From: Syntrophomonadaceae bacterium
GTDB taxonomy: Bacteria > Bacillota > Dethiobacteria > DTU022 > PWGO01
Direction of reading: 5' to 3'
NCBI GenBank assembly: GCA_003554525.1
Contig: PWGO01000175.1
Location: forward strand, 1 to 46,411
DNA length: 46,411 nucleotides
The notes below the pieces were generated by a model. That model had not been told where the DNA came from, did no database searches, and saw only the letters and a list, made by a program, of their open reading frames with translations. Both the position numbers and the translations under genes were made by a program. Shown here piece by piece: positions 36,726 through 45,319 of the stretch. The stretch's first letter is position 1, and every line of letters starts with the position of its first letter.

Positions 36726-36765
36726 ATAAAGCAATTACTATACGTAAAGATAAAGCAATTACTAT
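36726..36765. repeat. 16-bp direct repeat upstream of comF
   Basis: ATAAAGCAATTACTAT occurs at 36726-36741 and 36750-36765, period 24 bp, starting 31 bp upstream of the comF start. Such spacing (about two helical turns) could suit a dimeric regulator. No clear promoter hexamer pair was found. Confidence 0.8.
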
Positions 36766-36782
36766 TATGGGAGGATACCATA

Positions 36783-36897
36783 CAAGAAGCCAGAAACAAG
36801 AAGCCAGAGACAAGAGACAAGATAAAAAATCCCCACATGGGGAGTAGGAACTGAAGCATCCAAGTTACCATTGCCCACATAGAACCTGAGTAGTTAC
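36783..36897 (-). repeat. Dispersed ~105-bp repeat, copy B
   Basis: Read on the minus strand it has the same blocks as copy A (10657-10762): TAACTACTCAGGTTCTATGT, a GGTAACTTG block, CCCCATGTGGGG followed by ATTTTTTATCTTG, then TCTTGTCTCTGGCTTCTTG. It lies between the metK terminator and comF, in comF orientation. The hairpin base pairs are stronger than in copy A while the T-run is kept. Confidence 0.8.
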
Positions 36898-36903
36898 TAC
36901 AAA

Positions 36904-36943
36904 ATAAAAATATAACGGTGCCCCCGGCTAAGCGGGGACACCA
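36904..36943 (-). terminator. metK terminator
   Basis: Minus strand GTGTCCCCGC, loop TTA, GCCGGGGGCAC, followed by CGTTATATTTTTATTTTG. It lies 26 nt after the metK stop. Confidence 0.85.
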
Positions 36944-36968
36944 GCTGTTAACCAAATTGAATTATAAA

Positions 36969-38165
36969 CTACAGGCCAGCTTTATCTTTAAGCTCGTCTT
37001 TTTTGTCCAGCCTTTCCCAGGGCAGATCCAGGTCGGGCCGTCCAAAATGCCCGTAGGCAGCCACTTGCTGATATATGGGCCTTCTTAAATCCAGCTTGTC
37101 TATCAAGGCAGCGGGCCGCAGATCGAATACCTCTCGGATCAAGTCTTCTATGTGTCGATCAGATATTTTGCCGGTGCCGAACGTTTCTACAAACAACGAT
37201 ACCGGGCGTGCCACGCCAATAGCATAGGCTACCTGCACTTCACATTTTTCCGCCAGCCCGGCTGCCACCACGTTTTTCGCTACGTGGCGTGCCGCATACG
37301 CTCCAGAACGGTCAACTTTAGTAGGATCTTTGCCGGAAAAAGCACCACCACCGTGGCGTCCGTAAGCACCGTAAGTGTCAACCATTATTTTTCTCCCCGT
37401 CAGGCCCGCGTCTCCCAGGGGACCGCCTACCACAAACCGTCCCGTAGGATTAACCAAAAGACTGGTATCTTCCGTAAGCAATTCTTTGGGAACTATTTCT
37501 TTTACTACCGTATCGTGCAAGTCATTTCGTATTTCCTCCAGGGTTACATCTTCACGGTGTTGGGCGGAAACCACTACCGTATTTAAACGCGCTGGCTTTC
37601 CTTCTTCGTATTCCACGGTTACCTGTGTTTTCCCATCGGGGCGCAGGTACGGCAGCATGTTCTCTTTGCGTACGTGAGACAGGCGCAAGGCCAGTCGCTG
37701 GGCCAGGGATATGGGCAAGGGCATAAGCTCGGGGGTTTCGTTGCAGGCAAATCCTACCATCATGCCCTGATCACCGGCACCTGTTTGATTGTACTCATCT
37801 TCTTTTTGTTCCACTGTTTTAGTTTCGTACGCTTCGTCTACTCCCATGGCTATATCGGGAGACTGCTCGTCAATAGAGCTAATAACCGCACAGGTATCCC
37901 CGTCAAAACCAAACTTGGCCCGGGTATATCCTATTTGTTTGACCTTATCCCGCACTATGCGGGGAAAGTCTACATAGCATTCCGTAGTAATTTCTCCACA
38001 GATAAGGACCAGGCCGGTAGTTACTGCGGTCTCCGCGGCTACCCTCCCCATGGGATCTTTTTCCAGGATAGCATCCAGGATTGCGTCCGAGATCTGATCG
38101 GCCAGCTTGTCGGGGTGTCCCTCCGTAACCGATTCTGAAGTAAACATAAAAGTACCTTTACTCAT
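36969..38165 (-). CDS. metK: S-adenosylmethionine synthetase
   Basis: Makes S-adenosylmethionine from methionine and ATP. The 398-residue protein has [18 protein letters not shown] at about 14-31, the ATP motif GAGDQGMM at about 119-126, and the P-loop-like signature [19 protein letters not shown]. The ATG has AAGGAGG 9 nt upstream and follows a SAM-I riboswitch, so it is expected to be repressed by its own product. Confidence 0.98.
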   Translation of the reverse strand: MSKGTFMFTSESVTEGHPDKLADQISDAILDAILEKDPMGRVAAETAVTTGLVLICGEITTECYVDFPRIVRDKVKQIGYTRAKFGFDGDTCAVISSIDEQSPDIAMGVDEAYETKTVEQKEDEYNQTGAGDQGMMVGFACNETPELMPLPISLAQRLALRLSHVRKENMLPYLRPDGKTQVTVEYEEGKPARLNTVVVSAQHREDVTLEEIRNDLHDTVVKEIVPKELLTEDTSLLVNPTGRFVVGGPLGDAGLTGRKIMVDTYGAYGRHGGGAFSGKDPTKVDRSGAYAARHVAKNVVAAGLAEKCEVQVAYAIGVARPVSLFVETFGTGKISDRHIEDLIREVFDLRPAALIDKLDLRRPIYQQVAAYGHFGRPDLDLPWERLDKKDELKDKAGL

Positions 38166-38206
38166 CGATAACTGCCTCCTTATAGATTGGTGTATGTTTA
38201 AAACAT

Positions 38207-38357
38207 AAAAAAACCTCTTTGGGAAAAGAGGCTAGTAAAACTACCTTATCTCCCAGGATAGCTTCGCTTCCTGCGGGAATTAGCACCACTGGCCAACTTG
38301 AGCTGGCCTGGTTGCCGGGATTCATAGGGCCCGTCCCTCCTCCACTCTGGATAAGAA
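38207..38357 (-). ncRNA. SAM-I riboswitch (S-box) controlling metK
   Basis: Minus strand order of conserved S-box blocks: TTCTTATCCAGAG, GGAGGGACGGGCCCTATGAA, CCCGGCAACC, GGTGCTAATTCC, GCAGG and CTGGGAGATAAGG. The expression platform ends in the terminator CCTCTTT-TCCC-AAAGAGG followed by seven T (38231-38207). High SAM should end transcription before metK. Confidence 0.96.
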
Positions 38358-38447
38358 CTATTTAATTTTGACCTGCAACACACTATTGTATTGTAAACCA
38401 GCTTGTTATCCTTGTCAAACTTTACCTGCCTGCCTGTATGCCTCTTA

Positions 38448-38894
38448 TTAATCCTCTGTCTCGCTCAGGGCAAACATAAGCTCTCCTGAAGCTACAACCT
38501 TGTCCTGTACCTTGATCTCTCCCTTTCCCTTGCCTGCCGCATCCCGGGTTTGAGTCATACCCACTTCTATAATAAGCTGATCACCCGGGCAAACCACCTC
38601 TCTAAAGCGAAATTTGCTGATACCGGCAAAAAGGACCAGCTTTCCCCTGTTTTTTTCCGCAGACAATATTGCCATTCCCCCTACCTGGGCCATAGATTCT
38701 ACCATCAAAACCCCGGGCATTACCGGTTGTCCGGGAAAATGGCCCTGGAAAAAAGGCTCGTTAATAGTAACATTCTTCAGGCCCACCGCCCTTTCCCCCG
38801 GTTCCAGTTCTAAAATACGGTCTACCATCAAAAAAGGGTAGCGGTGTGGCATAACTTCCATAATTTTTCTTACATCCGCCTGAAAATCTTCCAC
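38448..38894 (-). CDS. fabZ: 3-hydroxyacyl-ACP dehydratase FabZ
   Basis: Dehydrates 3-hydroxyacyl-ACP in fatty acid elongation. It is 148 residues with the hot-dog fold motif [13 protein letters not shown] and the active-site block [20 protein letters not shown] with catalytic His and Glu. The start is GTG at 38894-38892 with AAAGGAGG 11 nt upstream. It follows cooC by 18 nt. No other fab gene is adjacent. Confidence 0.95.
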   Translation of the reverse strand: MEDFQADVRKIMEVMPHRYPFLMVDRILELEPGERAVGLKNVTINEPFFQGHFPGQPVMPGVLMVESMAQVGGMAILSAEKNRGKLVLFAGISKFRFREVVCPGDQLIIEVGMTQTRDAAGKGKGEIKVQDKVVASGELMFALSETED

Positions 38895-38912
38895 TATTTT
38901 CTATGCCTCCTT

Positions 38913-39668
38913 TTAAATACCCAAAGCCCGGGCCAGTTTATCTGCAGACCGGACCGCTACCGCATCATCCGGCAGCTCCACCAGTGGTTTTCCTTTTAAA
39001 TCCATATCTACCACATTATCATCATAAGGTATTTCGCCCAACAATTCAATACCAGTTTTTTCAATCTCTTCCCGAAGCTTTTCTGTGTCGCCTTCCTGGC
39101 CACGGGTGACCACCAGGTACATTTTTTCCACTTCTATACCTACGTTTTCCACTATCTCCCTGATCCTCCCTGCAGAACGAACCCCGCGGGCACTGGCATC
39201 GCTGGTTACCAGCAGGTAATCCATGGCAGGCAGTATTTTGCGACTTAAATGTTCCAGGCCGGCCTCATTGTCCACTACCATACTATCGTAGTTTTTGCTC
39301 AGCTTATCCATGTACTTGCGCAGCAGGTCCATGGGATAACAGTAACAACCCGGTCCCTGGGGATTACCCATTACCAGCAGGTCCACCGCTTCGGTTTCTA
39401 CCATAGCCTGGCTTACCCGGTATTCTACAAACACATCTTTGGTCATACCGGTAGGAACCGCCTGCGGATCCTTAACCTGGGAAAGTATGCTGGTAACCGT
39501 ATCCTCTACCTCCAGGCCCAGCACCTCGTTAAAGTTGGCATTGGGGTCAGCATCTACCGCCAAAGAAGCCCTGTCACGCCGGTTGTTAATAAGGTGCCGC
39601 ACCAGCAGAGAAGCCAGGGTAGTCTTACCGGTACCTCCTTTTCCAGCCAGAGCAATTTTTACTGTCAT
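38913..39668 (-). CDS. cooC: CooC-type nickel-insertion ATPase (CODH/ACS maturation)
   Basis: A P-loop ATPase of the MinD/ParA type that helps insert Ni into carbon monoxide dehydrogenase or acetyl-CoA synthase. It has KGGTGKTTLASLLV (deviant Walker A) at about 10-23, DADPNANFNEVLG at about 40-52, the CYCYP segment (with the cysteines used for Ni2+ in this family) at about 130-134 and DNEAGLEHLSR at about 157-167. The 251-residue length fits. No CODH subunit is in the window. It follows the VWA gene by 94 nt and precedes fabZ by 18 nt. Confidence 0.93.
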   Translation of the reverse strand: MTVKIALAGKGGTGKTTLASLLVRHLINNRRDRASLAVDADPNANFNEVLGLEVEDTVTSILSQVKDPQAVPTGMTKDVFVEYRVSQAMVETEAVDLLVMGNPQGPGCYCYPMDLLRKYMDKLSKNYDSMVVDNEAGLEHLSRKILPAMDYLLVTSDASARGVRSAGRIREIVENVGIEVEKMYLVVTRGQEGDTEKLREEIEKTGIELLGEIPYDDNVVDMDLKGKPLVELPDDAVAVRSADKLARALGI

Positions 39669-39762
39669 TGGTTACCTTCCCTTCTTTAATAGATTTTATT
39701 ATAGATTAACTCTACAGCGAAACTTATTTTGCAAAAAATTTTTTAGGTAACTCCTGCATTCC

Positions 39763-41106
39763 CTATATTTTCATGTTATACCTGAATACCTCCTCCAGGT
39801 CAGCCAGGCAGCTGCACGGGTACATGAGCGCTGAATGCTGGAATTTTTCTACCGAAGAGAATTCCTCCCACTGGGAAGCAGGAAGGGGATTAAGCCAGAG
39901 CACATCTTTTACCCGCGATTTTATAAACTGGAGCTTTTGTAGAGAATCTTCAAGGTGGGTAGTCCTGGTGTCGCTTACAACTATAACCAGGGTCCTGGAA
40001 TTCAACCAGCCGGGATAATCCAAACATATACGCTCCAGGGCCTGGGCCAGGTTGGTTCCCTTCCCCCATTCTACCCTCTTCTGCATTACTCGATTCATTA
40101 CTTCTTCAAACGACAGCCCCTTCTTAAAACAAGAAGTCATGCGGGAAGTTCCCTCGGCAAAAACAAAACATTCCACTTCCTTTACCGCCCAGCTCAAACC
40201 GTAAATAAAGGTCATTACAAAACTGCTGTAGCGATCCATGGAGCCGGACACATCCCCCAACACCAGCAGGCGCAATTTTTTCTTTTTTTTGTGCCCGTAC
40301 TTCAGCTTTACCAGGTATCCCCCGTAGCTTATATTTTCCCGCAGGATCTTTCGCATATCAAGCTTTTTCTTTTTGTAAGTTAATTTATAGCGCCTGGACA
40401 GTATTTTAGCCAGTTTCATGGAAATTTTGCGGGATAGCTCCACTACACGGGGTATGTCTTTTTCCGCTATATCCTTAAAATCGGAATTTAACAGGCGGCT
40501 GGCGCTGCTATTGTTCCCTGGTTCTGGTGAAGAAAGCATCCAGTCCCAGCCCGGGTCCCCCGTTACCGGCTCGGGCCTGCGCTCTACATGCGAAACCCTT
40601 TCTTTCCGGTAGCGCAAGGTACTTTTTACCAGGCTTTCTATCAAGGGCTTAAAAGAAGCATCAACCTTTTTACCCTGCTCCGAATCCCTGATAAAGCTCT
40701 TTATTTTTTCCCTGTCCCGGGAAGCAAGCGAAGCGTATACCATTTTTTCTTCTTCTTTCAGGTTTAGCTGCTGTTCCTTGAATTTAAGCTCTTCTTCTGC
40801 CATTTTTTTCTTTTCCCGGTAATTTGCCTCTTTTTCCCACCCTTTTTCCAGCTGTTTTTCCTTTTCTGTGGCCGGAACAAAATAACGGTTAAAGGTTTTT
40901 TCAAATACCTCCAGTTCCGACGGTTTTTTAACCAGGGTGGCCTTCAAGGCCGATTTAAAGCTGGTTTTGCATAAAGGATCAATATACCGGAGGGCCAGCA
41001 GTGCCTCCTGAAGCTCGGAAGTGCCAGCTTTTACCCCTTGCTTTCTTAACATGTCCGTAAACCGCACCAGGTGATCTTCCAACCTGTCCTTTAGCTCCTC
41101 CAACAC
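39763..41106 (-). CDS. CoxE-type VWA-domain protein
   Basis: A 447-residue protein with a highly charged, partly coiled-coil middle (about 115-150, KEKQLEKGWEKEANYREKKK) and a C-terminal von Willebrand A domain from about 283 with MIDAS motif LGDVSGSMDRYS and the later GKGTNLAQAL and SDTRTTH. It pairs with the MoxR ATPase upstream (8 nt gap, GTG start). Such MoxR-VWA pairs act as chaperone modules that insert metals or activate large enzymes; in Mo-CODH systems they are CoxD and CoxE. The client here is unknown; the adjacent cooC suggests metalloenzyme maturation. Confidence 0.88.
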   Translation of the reverse strand: MLEELKDRLEDHLVRFTDMLRKQGVKAGTSELQEALLALRYIDPLCKTSFKSALKATLVKKPSELEVFEKTFNRYFVPATEKEKQLEKGWEKEANYREKKKMAEEELKFKEQQLNLKEEEKMVYASLASRDREKIKSFIRDSEQGKKVDASFKPLIESLVKSTLRYRKERVSHVERRPEPVTGDPGWDWMLSSPEPGNNSSASRLLNSDFKDIAEKDIPRVVELSRKISMKLAKILSRRYKLTYKKKKLDMRKILRENISYGGYLVKLKYGHKKKKKLRLLVLGDVSGSMDRYSSFVMTFIYGLSWAVKEVECFVFAEGTSRMTSCFKKGLSFEEVMNRVMQKRVEWGKGTNLAQALERICLDYPGWLNSRTLVIVVSDTRTTHLEDSLQKLQFIKSRVKDVLWLNPLPASQWEEFSSVEKFQHSALMYPCSCLADLEEVFRYNMKI

Positions 41107-41114
41107 ATTACCCC

Positions 41115-41993
41115 CTATACCTGTTCCAACAATTTGTGGGCACCTGTTTCCTGATGAAATACCTGCTGGTCGCGGTGTGATTTTAAAACCAGGTTCAGTG
41201 TGTTCTCTACCAGGGTAGGAGAAAGCTCGTTTCGGTTCAACTCTACCAGCGCATTAACCCAGTCCAGAGTTTCTGCAATTGAAGGCCTTTTCTGAATCTT
41301 TTCATCTCTTCTTAAAACTTCTACCGCCCGGGATACGCTTTCCGCCAGCTCTTCCCCTACCTGGGGGCACCTCTGCTTAATAATTTCGGCCTCCCTCTGC
41401 GGGGAAGGGTAATCCAGGTACAGGTAAATACACCTGCGGCGCAGCGCATCGGAAAGTTCCCTTTCACTGTTGCTGGTTAAAATAACTACAGGTATATTCC
41501 TGGCTTCCGTTGTACCCATTTCCGGGATGGAAACCTGGTAGTCGGAAAGCACTTCAAACAGGAAAGCCTCGAATTCATGATCACACTTGTCTACTTCATC
41601 AATCAAAAGAACCACTTTTTGATCCGCCCGAATGGCTTTCAAAAGCGGCCGCTCCATCAAGTACTCTTCGGTAAAAAGATCGTTTTCGCTAAGATGCTCC
41701 TTCTGTAACTCCCGGCTCAGCTGGATGCTTATCAGCTGTTTCTGATAGTTCCACTCGTAAAGGGCTTTATTTTCATCCAGCCCTTCGTAACACTGGAGCC
41801 GTATTAACTCCATGTTTAAAGCGCGGGAAAGAGCTTTTCCCATTTCTGTTTTCCCTACCCCGGGGGCGCCCTCAATTAAAAGCGGTTTTTGAAGCTGCAG
41901 GGCCAGGAAAACAGTTAAAACTGTCTCTTCACCGCATATATAACCAGTTTCTTTTAAACAACGCTGCAAGTCCGAAACATTTTCCGGAATCAA
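41115..41993 (-). CDS. MoxR-family AAA+ ATPase (CoxD-like)
   Basis: A 292-residue AAA+ ATPase with Walker A EGAPGVGKTEMGKAL at about 37-51, the insert LIRLQCYEGLDENKALYEWNY, Walker B VVLLIDEVDKCD at about 127-138, sensor 1 VVILTSNSERELSDALRRRC and a C-terminal lid. This sequence style is that of CoxD-like MoxR proteins, the partner of CoxE-type VWA proteins. The start is TTG at 41993-41991 with GGGGAGA upstream. A good promoter is 37-65 nt upstream, so moxR-VWA and possibly cooC-fabZ form one unit. Confidence 0.92.
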   Translation of the reverse strand: MIPENVSDLQRCLKETGYICGEETVLTVFLALQLQKPLLIEGAPGVGKTEMGKALSRALNMELIRLQCYEGLDENKALYEWNYQKQLISIQLSRELQKEHLSENDLFTEEYLMERPLLKAIRADQKVVLLIDEVDKCDHEFEAFLFEVLSDYQVSIPEMGTTEARNIPVVILTSNSERELSDALRRRCIYLYLDYPSPQREAEIIKQRCPQVGEELAESVSRAVEVLRRDEKIQKRPSIAETLDWVNALVELNRNELSPTLVENTLNLVLKSHRDQQVFHQETGAHKLLEQV

Positions 41994-42029
41994 AAAAATC
42001 TCCCCTTTTTAAAAAATAGAGCCTGGTAC

Positions 42030-42058
42030 ATCATACTATAAATCGCTTTTATACTCAA
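42030..42058 (-). promoter_or_regulatory. Probable promoter of the moxR-VWA operon
   Basis: TTGAGT (42058-42053), 17 nt, TATGAT (42035-42030) on the minus strand, followed by moxR. Confidence 0.55.
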
Positions 42059-42071
42059 ATCCTGGCGCCAA

Positions 42072-42095
42072 TGTCTCCCGAACCATCGGGAGACA
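42072..42095. repeat. 9-bp palindrome just upstream of the moxR -35
   Basis: TGTCTCCCG and CGGGAGACA are perfect inverted arms with a 6-bp centre. It begins 14 bp upstream of the -35 hexamer, an operator-like position; it also lies 106 bp after the small gene at 42201-42356, but has no T-run typical of a terminator. Confidence 0.6.
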
Positions 42096-42200
42096 GTATT
42101 TTCCATTCACCCTGATTAAAAAAACTTAAACAGGTTGTTCCCATACCGTACACGCAAGGGGATACGCGTTGAGTTTCTTGGCTTAGAATTTTTTAAAACT

Positions 42201-42356
42201 CTATTCTCTCTTTCTTTTTTCTTCTTCTTCTATCTGTTCATCCAGTTCCAGTATTTTTGCCAGAACTTCCGCTTTTTCGATACCCCTGGCAAGCATGTAT
42301 TCCCTCAATAAATCTTCCCGGTTCCGGTGCAGTGTGGTTAATATATCCGTGACCAA
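42201..42356 (-). CDS. Small 51-residue two-helix protein, Spo0E-like
   Basis: Too short for usual gene calling but supported by GGAGG 8 nt before a TTG start at 42356-42354. It encodes two charged helices: LHRNREDLLREYMLARGI and a second with ILELDEQIEEEE. The helix-turn-helix hairpin with a late L-D-x-x-I recalls Spo0E-type aspartyl phosphatases, whose signature is S-Q-x-L-D; the Ser-Gln is Ala-Lys here, so the catalytic identity is doubtful. The rest of 41994-42601 holds the moxR promoter, the palindrome and no further gene. Confidence 0.6.
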   Translation of the reverse strand: MVTDILTTLHRNREDLLREYMLARGIEKAEVLAKILELDEQIEEEEKRKRE

Positions 42357-42601
42357 ATTTCTATCCTCCTTCCTTAACTCAACTGTTTGTTACTATATTC
42401 TGAGCAAATTATTCTGAAAAAATACGCGTTTTTTTTTAAAAACCGGGGCAAAGGGCAGTAACAAAGTATTAATTTGGTCCAAGCTATATCAATCGTAGTT
42501 TTACGGAGAAAAAAGCTGGATTATTCACCCGTAGAACTGTTAAAATAACCTTGTGCAAGTTAAACAGGGAAAGATATTTATACCCAGGGAGGGGAAACAT
42601 T

Positions 42602-43387
42602 TTGGTTAATCCTTTGGAATTCGGGGAAACCGTGCTTTTAATAGAACCCCAAAAAAACCGGACTTATATGATCGACCTGTTAGAAGGCAGCAAACACCAT
42701 ACCCACCAGGGTTCAATTGAACATTCCGACATTGAGGGGCGCGAAGAGGGAGAAGAGGTTAAATCCAACACCGGTTGTTCTTTCCTGGTTTTTCGCCCCC
42801 GTGTAACCGACCGCATGCTGAAAGTGCGCCGGAAAACTCAAATTGTATATCCCAAAGATGCCGGCTGGTTAATCATGGCCCTGGATCTGTTTCCAGGCGC
42901 CAGGATAATAGAAATGGGTATAGGTTCAGGGGCTTTTACCATACTCATGGCCCAGCTGGTGGGAGAGGAAGGAAAAATATTCAGTTTCGACCGCCGGGAA
43001 GATTTTATGGACAACGCTCTTACAAACATATCGCGCTCCGGGTACGAAAACAGGGTTAAGGCAGAAATCCTGAATGCCGGTGAACCTTTCCCGGTAGACA
43101 ATGTTGACGCGGTTTTTCTGGATCTGCCCAACCCCTGGGCAGCCATTCCAGCCGCGTATTCTGCGCTGGCCCCCGGCAGACCCCTGGCTTTAATTGTCCC
43201 CAATGCAGAACAGTTAAAAGAAGCAGTCAAGTGTTTAAACGATAACGGGTTCTCTGCCGCAGAAAGTATAGAGCTCTTGGAAAGAAAAATGCTGGTGCGA
43301 CAAAAGGAGGGAGTGCGCCCCCTGGAACGCATGGTAGGTTTTACCGGATACCTGGTAACAGCCAGGAAAATGAAAGAAAACAAATAA
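42602..43387 (+). CDS. TrmI-like tRNA (adenine-N1)-methyltransferase
   Basis: The only plus-strand gene. It has an N-terminal beta domain (NPLEFGETVLLIEPQKNRTYMIDL) and a Rossmann methyltransferase domain with SAM loop IEMGIGSGAFTILMAQLVG, acidic loop FSFDRREDF and active-site VFLDLPNPWAAI. This is the TrmI/Gcd14 layout, which methylates A58 of tRNA. I choose the TTG at 42602-42604 (MVNPLEFGE), 7 nt after GGGAGGGG; a frame from ATG 42551 adds 17 unrelated residues. That gives 261 residues. It converges with the acyl-CoA synthetase. Confidence 0.9.
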   Translation: MVNPLEFGETVLLIEPQKNRTYMIDLLEGSKHHTHQGSIEHSDIEGREEGEEVKSNTGCSFLVFRPRVTDRMLKVRRKTQIVYPKDAGWLIMALDLFPGARIIEMGIGSGAFTILMAQLVGEEGKIFSFDRREDFMDNALTNISRSGYENRVKAEILNAGEPFPVDNVDAVFLDLPNPWAAIPAAYSALAPGRPLALIVPNAEQLKEAVKCLNDNGFSAAESIELLERKMLVRQKEGVRPLERMVGFTGYLVTARKMKENK

Positions 43388-43468
43388 AAATAAAAAAGAG
43401 TGGAAAGAAAGAGAGGAGGCAATCTGCCCGACAGGGCCTTTTAAGCCTCACCCTCCTTTTTCCACTCC
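43386..43468 (-). terminator. Large branched terminator of the acyl-CoA synthetase gene
   Basis: GAGTGGAAA (43398-43406) pairs with TTTCCACTC (43460-43468); inner arms GAGGAGG/CCCTCC and GCCC-GACA-GGGC fold within it. On the minus strand it is followed by TTTTTTATTTTTATTTG. Confidence 0.75.
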
Positions 43469-43484
43469 CGCATATTCCATTAGC

Positions 43485-43519
43485 AGTGCCAGTGCACTTC
43501 ATCAGGGCACTTTTATTTA
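43485..43519 (+). terminator. Terminator of the TrmI-like gene
   Basis: AGTGCC (43485-43490) pairs with GGCACT (43506-43511), followed by TTTTATTT on the plus strand. It ends one base before the stop codon of the convergent gene. Confidence 0.55.
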
Positions 43520-45319
43520 CTAAGCGTCTTCCGCGTAAAGACGCTCAATCTCTTCCTGGTAATGGTCTATAACCACCCTGCGCTTTACTTTTAAAGTCTG
43601 GGTTAACATCCCGTTTTCCACCGTAAAGTCATCTTTTAAAAACAGGAACTTTTTAGGTATTTCGTAGCCACCAAAAGTCTTTTTTAAATGGGAAGCCACC
43701 TCTTGCTTCAACATATCCGTAAAATCTTTATTCGCCACCAGATCTTCAGGTTTGCTGGAAACACCGTTGCTCTGTGCCCAGCGGGCAGAATATTCAAAGT
43801 CCGGGACCAACAAGCAGATGTTATAAGGTTTGCCGTCACCATAAATCATGGCATTTGCTACATAAGGCAGCAGCTTCATTTCTTCTTCTATAGCCGCAGG
43901 GAAAACGTACTTGCCGTTGGAAAGTTTGAACTGTTCTTTAATTCGACCGGTTATCCACAGAAAGCCATCTTTGTCAAACATCCCCCGGTCACCGGTGCGG
44001 AAGCCACCATCCGACATTAGCACTTTTGCCGTCTCTTCCGGTTTGTTGTGGTAACCCTTCATCACGTTGGGACCGTATACAATTATTTCTCCATCCCGGG
44101 CACCTTCTTCTACTTCCGATTGATCAATTACCACCTGCTGTCCTTCCAAGACCTTGCCCACACTTCCAAGTCTCCAGGCACCGGGCGAGTTCATGGTAAC
44201 CGCCGGTGCGGTTTCCGTCAGGCCATAGCAGTCGTAAATGGGAATCCCGATATCAAAGAAAAACTCTCCTATTTCCCGGTTCATGGCCGCGCTAGCCGTA
44301 AGCGCTCCCGTAACCCTTCCGCCCAGCGCTTCCCTGACCTTGTCAAAAACAATCTTATCCAAAAACTTAAACTGCATATTTAGCAGTGAACTTGATTTTC
44401 CTTCCTGTTCCAGCTCTCTTTTTTTCCTGGCCGTAGCACAAGCTTTATCAAACAGCTTCTTCTTTAGTCCGCCGGCATCACTCATCTTGGCCTGAATACC
44501 GTCATAAATTCTATTAAAAACGCGGGGCACGGAAATCAGGTAAGTAGGCTTTACTATCTGCAGGTCTTCCGGCAGAGTCTCCACATCCCGCATAAAGCCC
44601 AGTGAACCACCAAACTGGATCCAGTTGTTTAGCTCTGCGCTAAATGCATAAGAATGGGCCCAGGGGAGCATGGACAGGCCTACCTGCTCCTCGGTTAGTT
44701 CCGGGTAAAGCCGGTACCCGGCCCGGGAACAATAAGTGAGGTTGCCGTGAGACAGCAGCACTCCCTTGGGAGCCCCGGTAGTACCAGAGGTATAGATTAA
44801 AACAGCGATATCATCATGGTGAGGAGTTAACGGTTCTTCGGGGTTCTCTTCTCCCATTTTTTCCAGGGCAGCCAAACTGTTTTCTCCCTGAGAATCAATA
44901 ATGTATATATTCTCCAGGGTGGGGATCTCTTCCTGGAAATGTTTAACCTTTTCATAAATTTCCGGGGTAGAAACCATCAAAAATTTTATTTTGGCGTCCT
45001 GGACAATATACTTCCAGGTTTCCAGCAGCTCTTTTTCGTACATGGGAATAAACCGTGCGTTTCTCCCGTAAGCAGCAAAAGCCAATACCGCCCACTCAGG
45101 CCTGTTGGAAGATATTATCCCCACCGCATCGTGTTCCTGAACTCCCATCTGAGCCAGCCCCCCACGAGCATTTCTTATACGACGTCCAATTTCCCCATAA
45201 GTGATAGGATCCAGGGAGCCCTTGTTGTTGTGAACCCAAAACAATACATTATCCTTGAATTTCTTTTCACTTTCCTCCCACCATTCCATCAGGTTGTCAG
45301 GTTTTTCGTAGCTCCACAT
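43520..45319 (-). CDS. Long-chain acyl-CoA synthetase (AMP-forming)
   Basis: Activates fatty acids to acyl-CoA through acyl-AMP. The 599-residue protein has the AMP-binding motif YTSGTTGAPKGVLLSHGNL (about 172-190), the YGLTETAPAVTMNSPG motif, the hinge GFRTGDRGMFDKDGFLWITGR and the A10-type lysine region KLSNGKYVFPAAIE. The layout is that of eukaryotic-like long-chain (FadD15-type) synthetases. I start at ATG 45319-45317 (MWSYEKPDN) with GGGAGGG 7 nt upstream; a longer frame to 45442 adds 41 residues of no similarity. It may serve beta-oxidation or fatty acid uptake in a syntrophic anaerobe. Confidence 0.94.
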   Translation of the reverse strand: MWSYEKPDNLMEWWEESEKKFKDNVLFWVHNNKGSLDPITYGEIGRRIRNARGGLAQMGVQEHDAVGIISSNRPEWAVLAFAAYGRNARFIPMYEKELLETWKYIVQDAKIKFLMVSTPEIYEKVKHFQEEIPTLENIYIIDSQGENSLAALEKMGEENPEEPLTPHHDDIAVLIYTSGTTGAPKGVLLSHGNLTYCSRAGYRLYPELTEEQVGLSMLPWAHSYAFSAELNNWIQFGGSLGFMRDVETLPEDLQIVKPTYLISVPRVFNRIYDGIQAKMSDAGGLKKKLFDKACATARKKRELEQEGKSSSLLNMQFKFLDKIVFDKVREALGGRVTGALTASAAMNREIGEFFFDIGIPIYDCYGLTETAPAVTMNSPGAWRLGSVGKVLEGQQVVIDQSEVEEGARDGEIIVYGPNVMKGYHNKPEETAKVLMSDGGFRTGDRGMFDKDGFLWITGRIKEQFKLSNGKYVFPAAIEEEMKLLPYVANAMIYGDGKPYNICLLVPDFEYSARWAQSNGVSSKPEDLVANKDFTDMLKQEVASHLKKTFGGYEIPKKFLFLKDDFTVENGMLTQTLKVKRRVVIDHYQEEIERLYAEDA

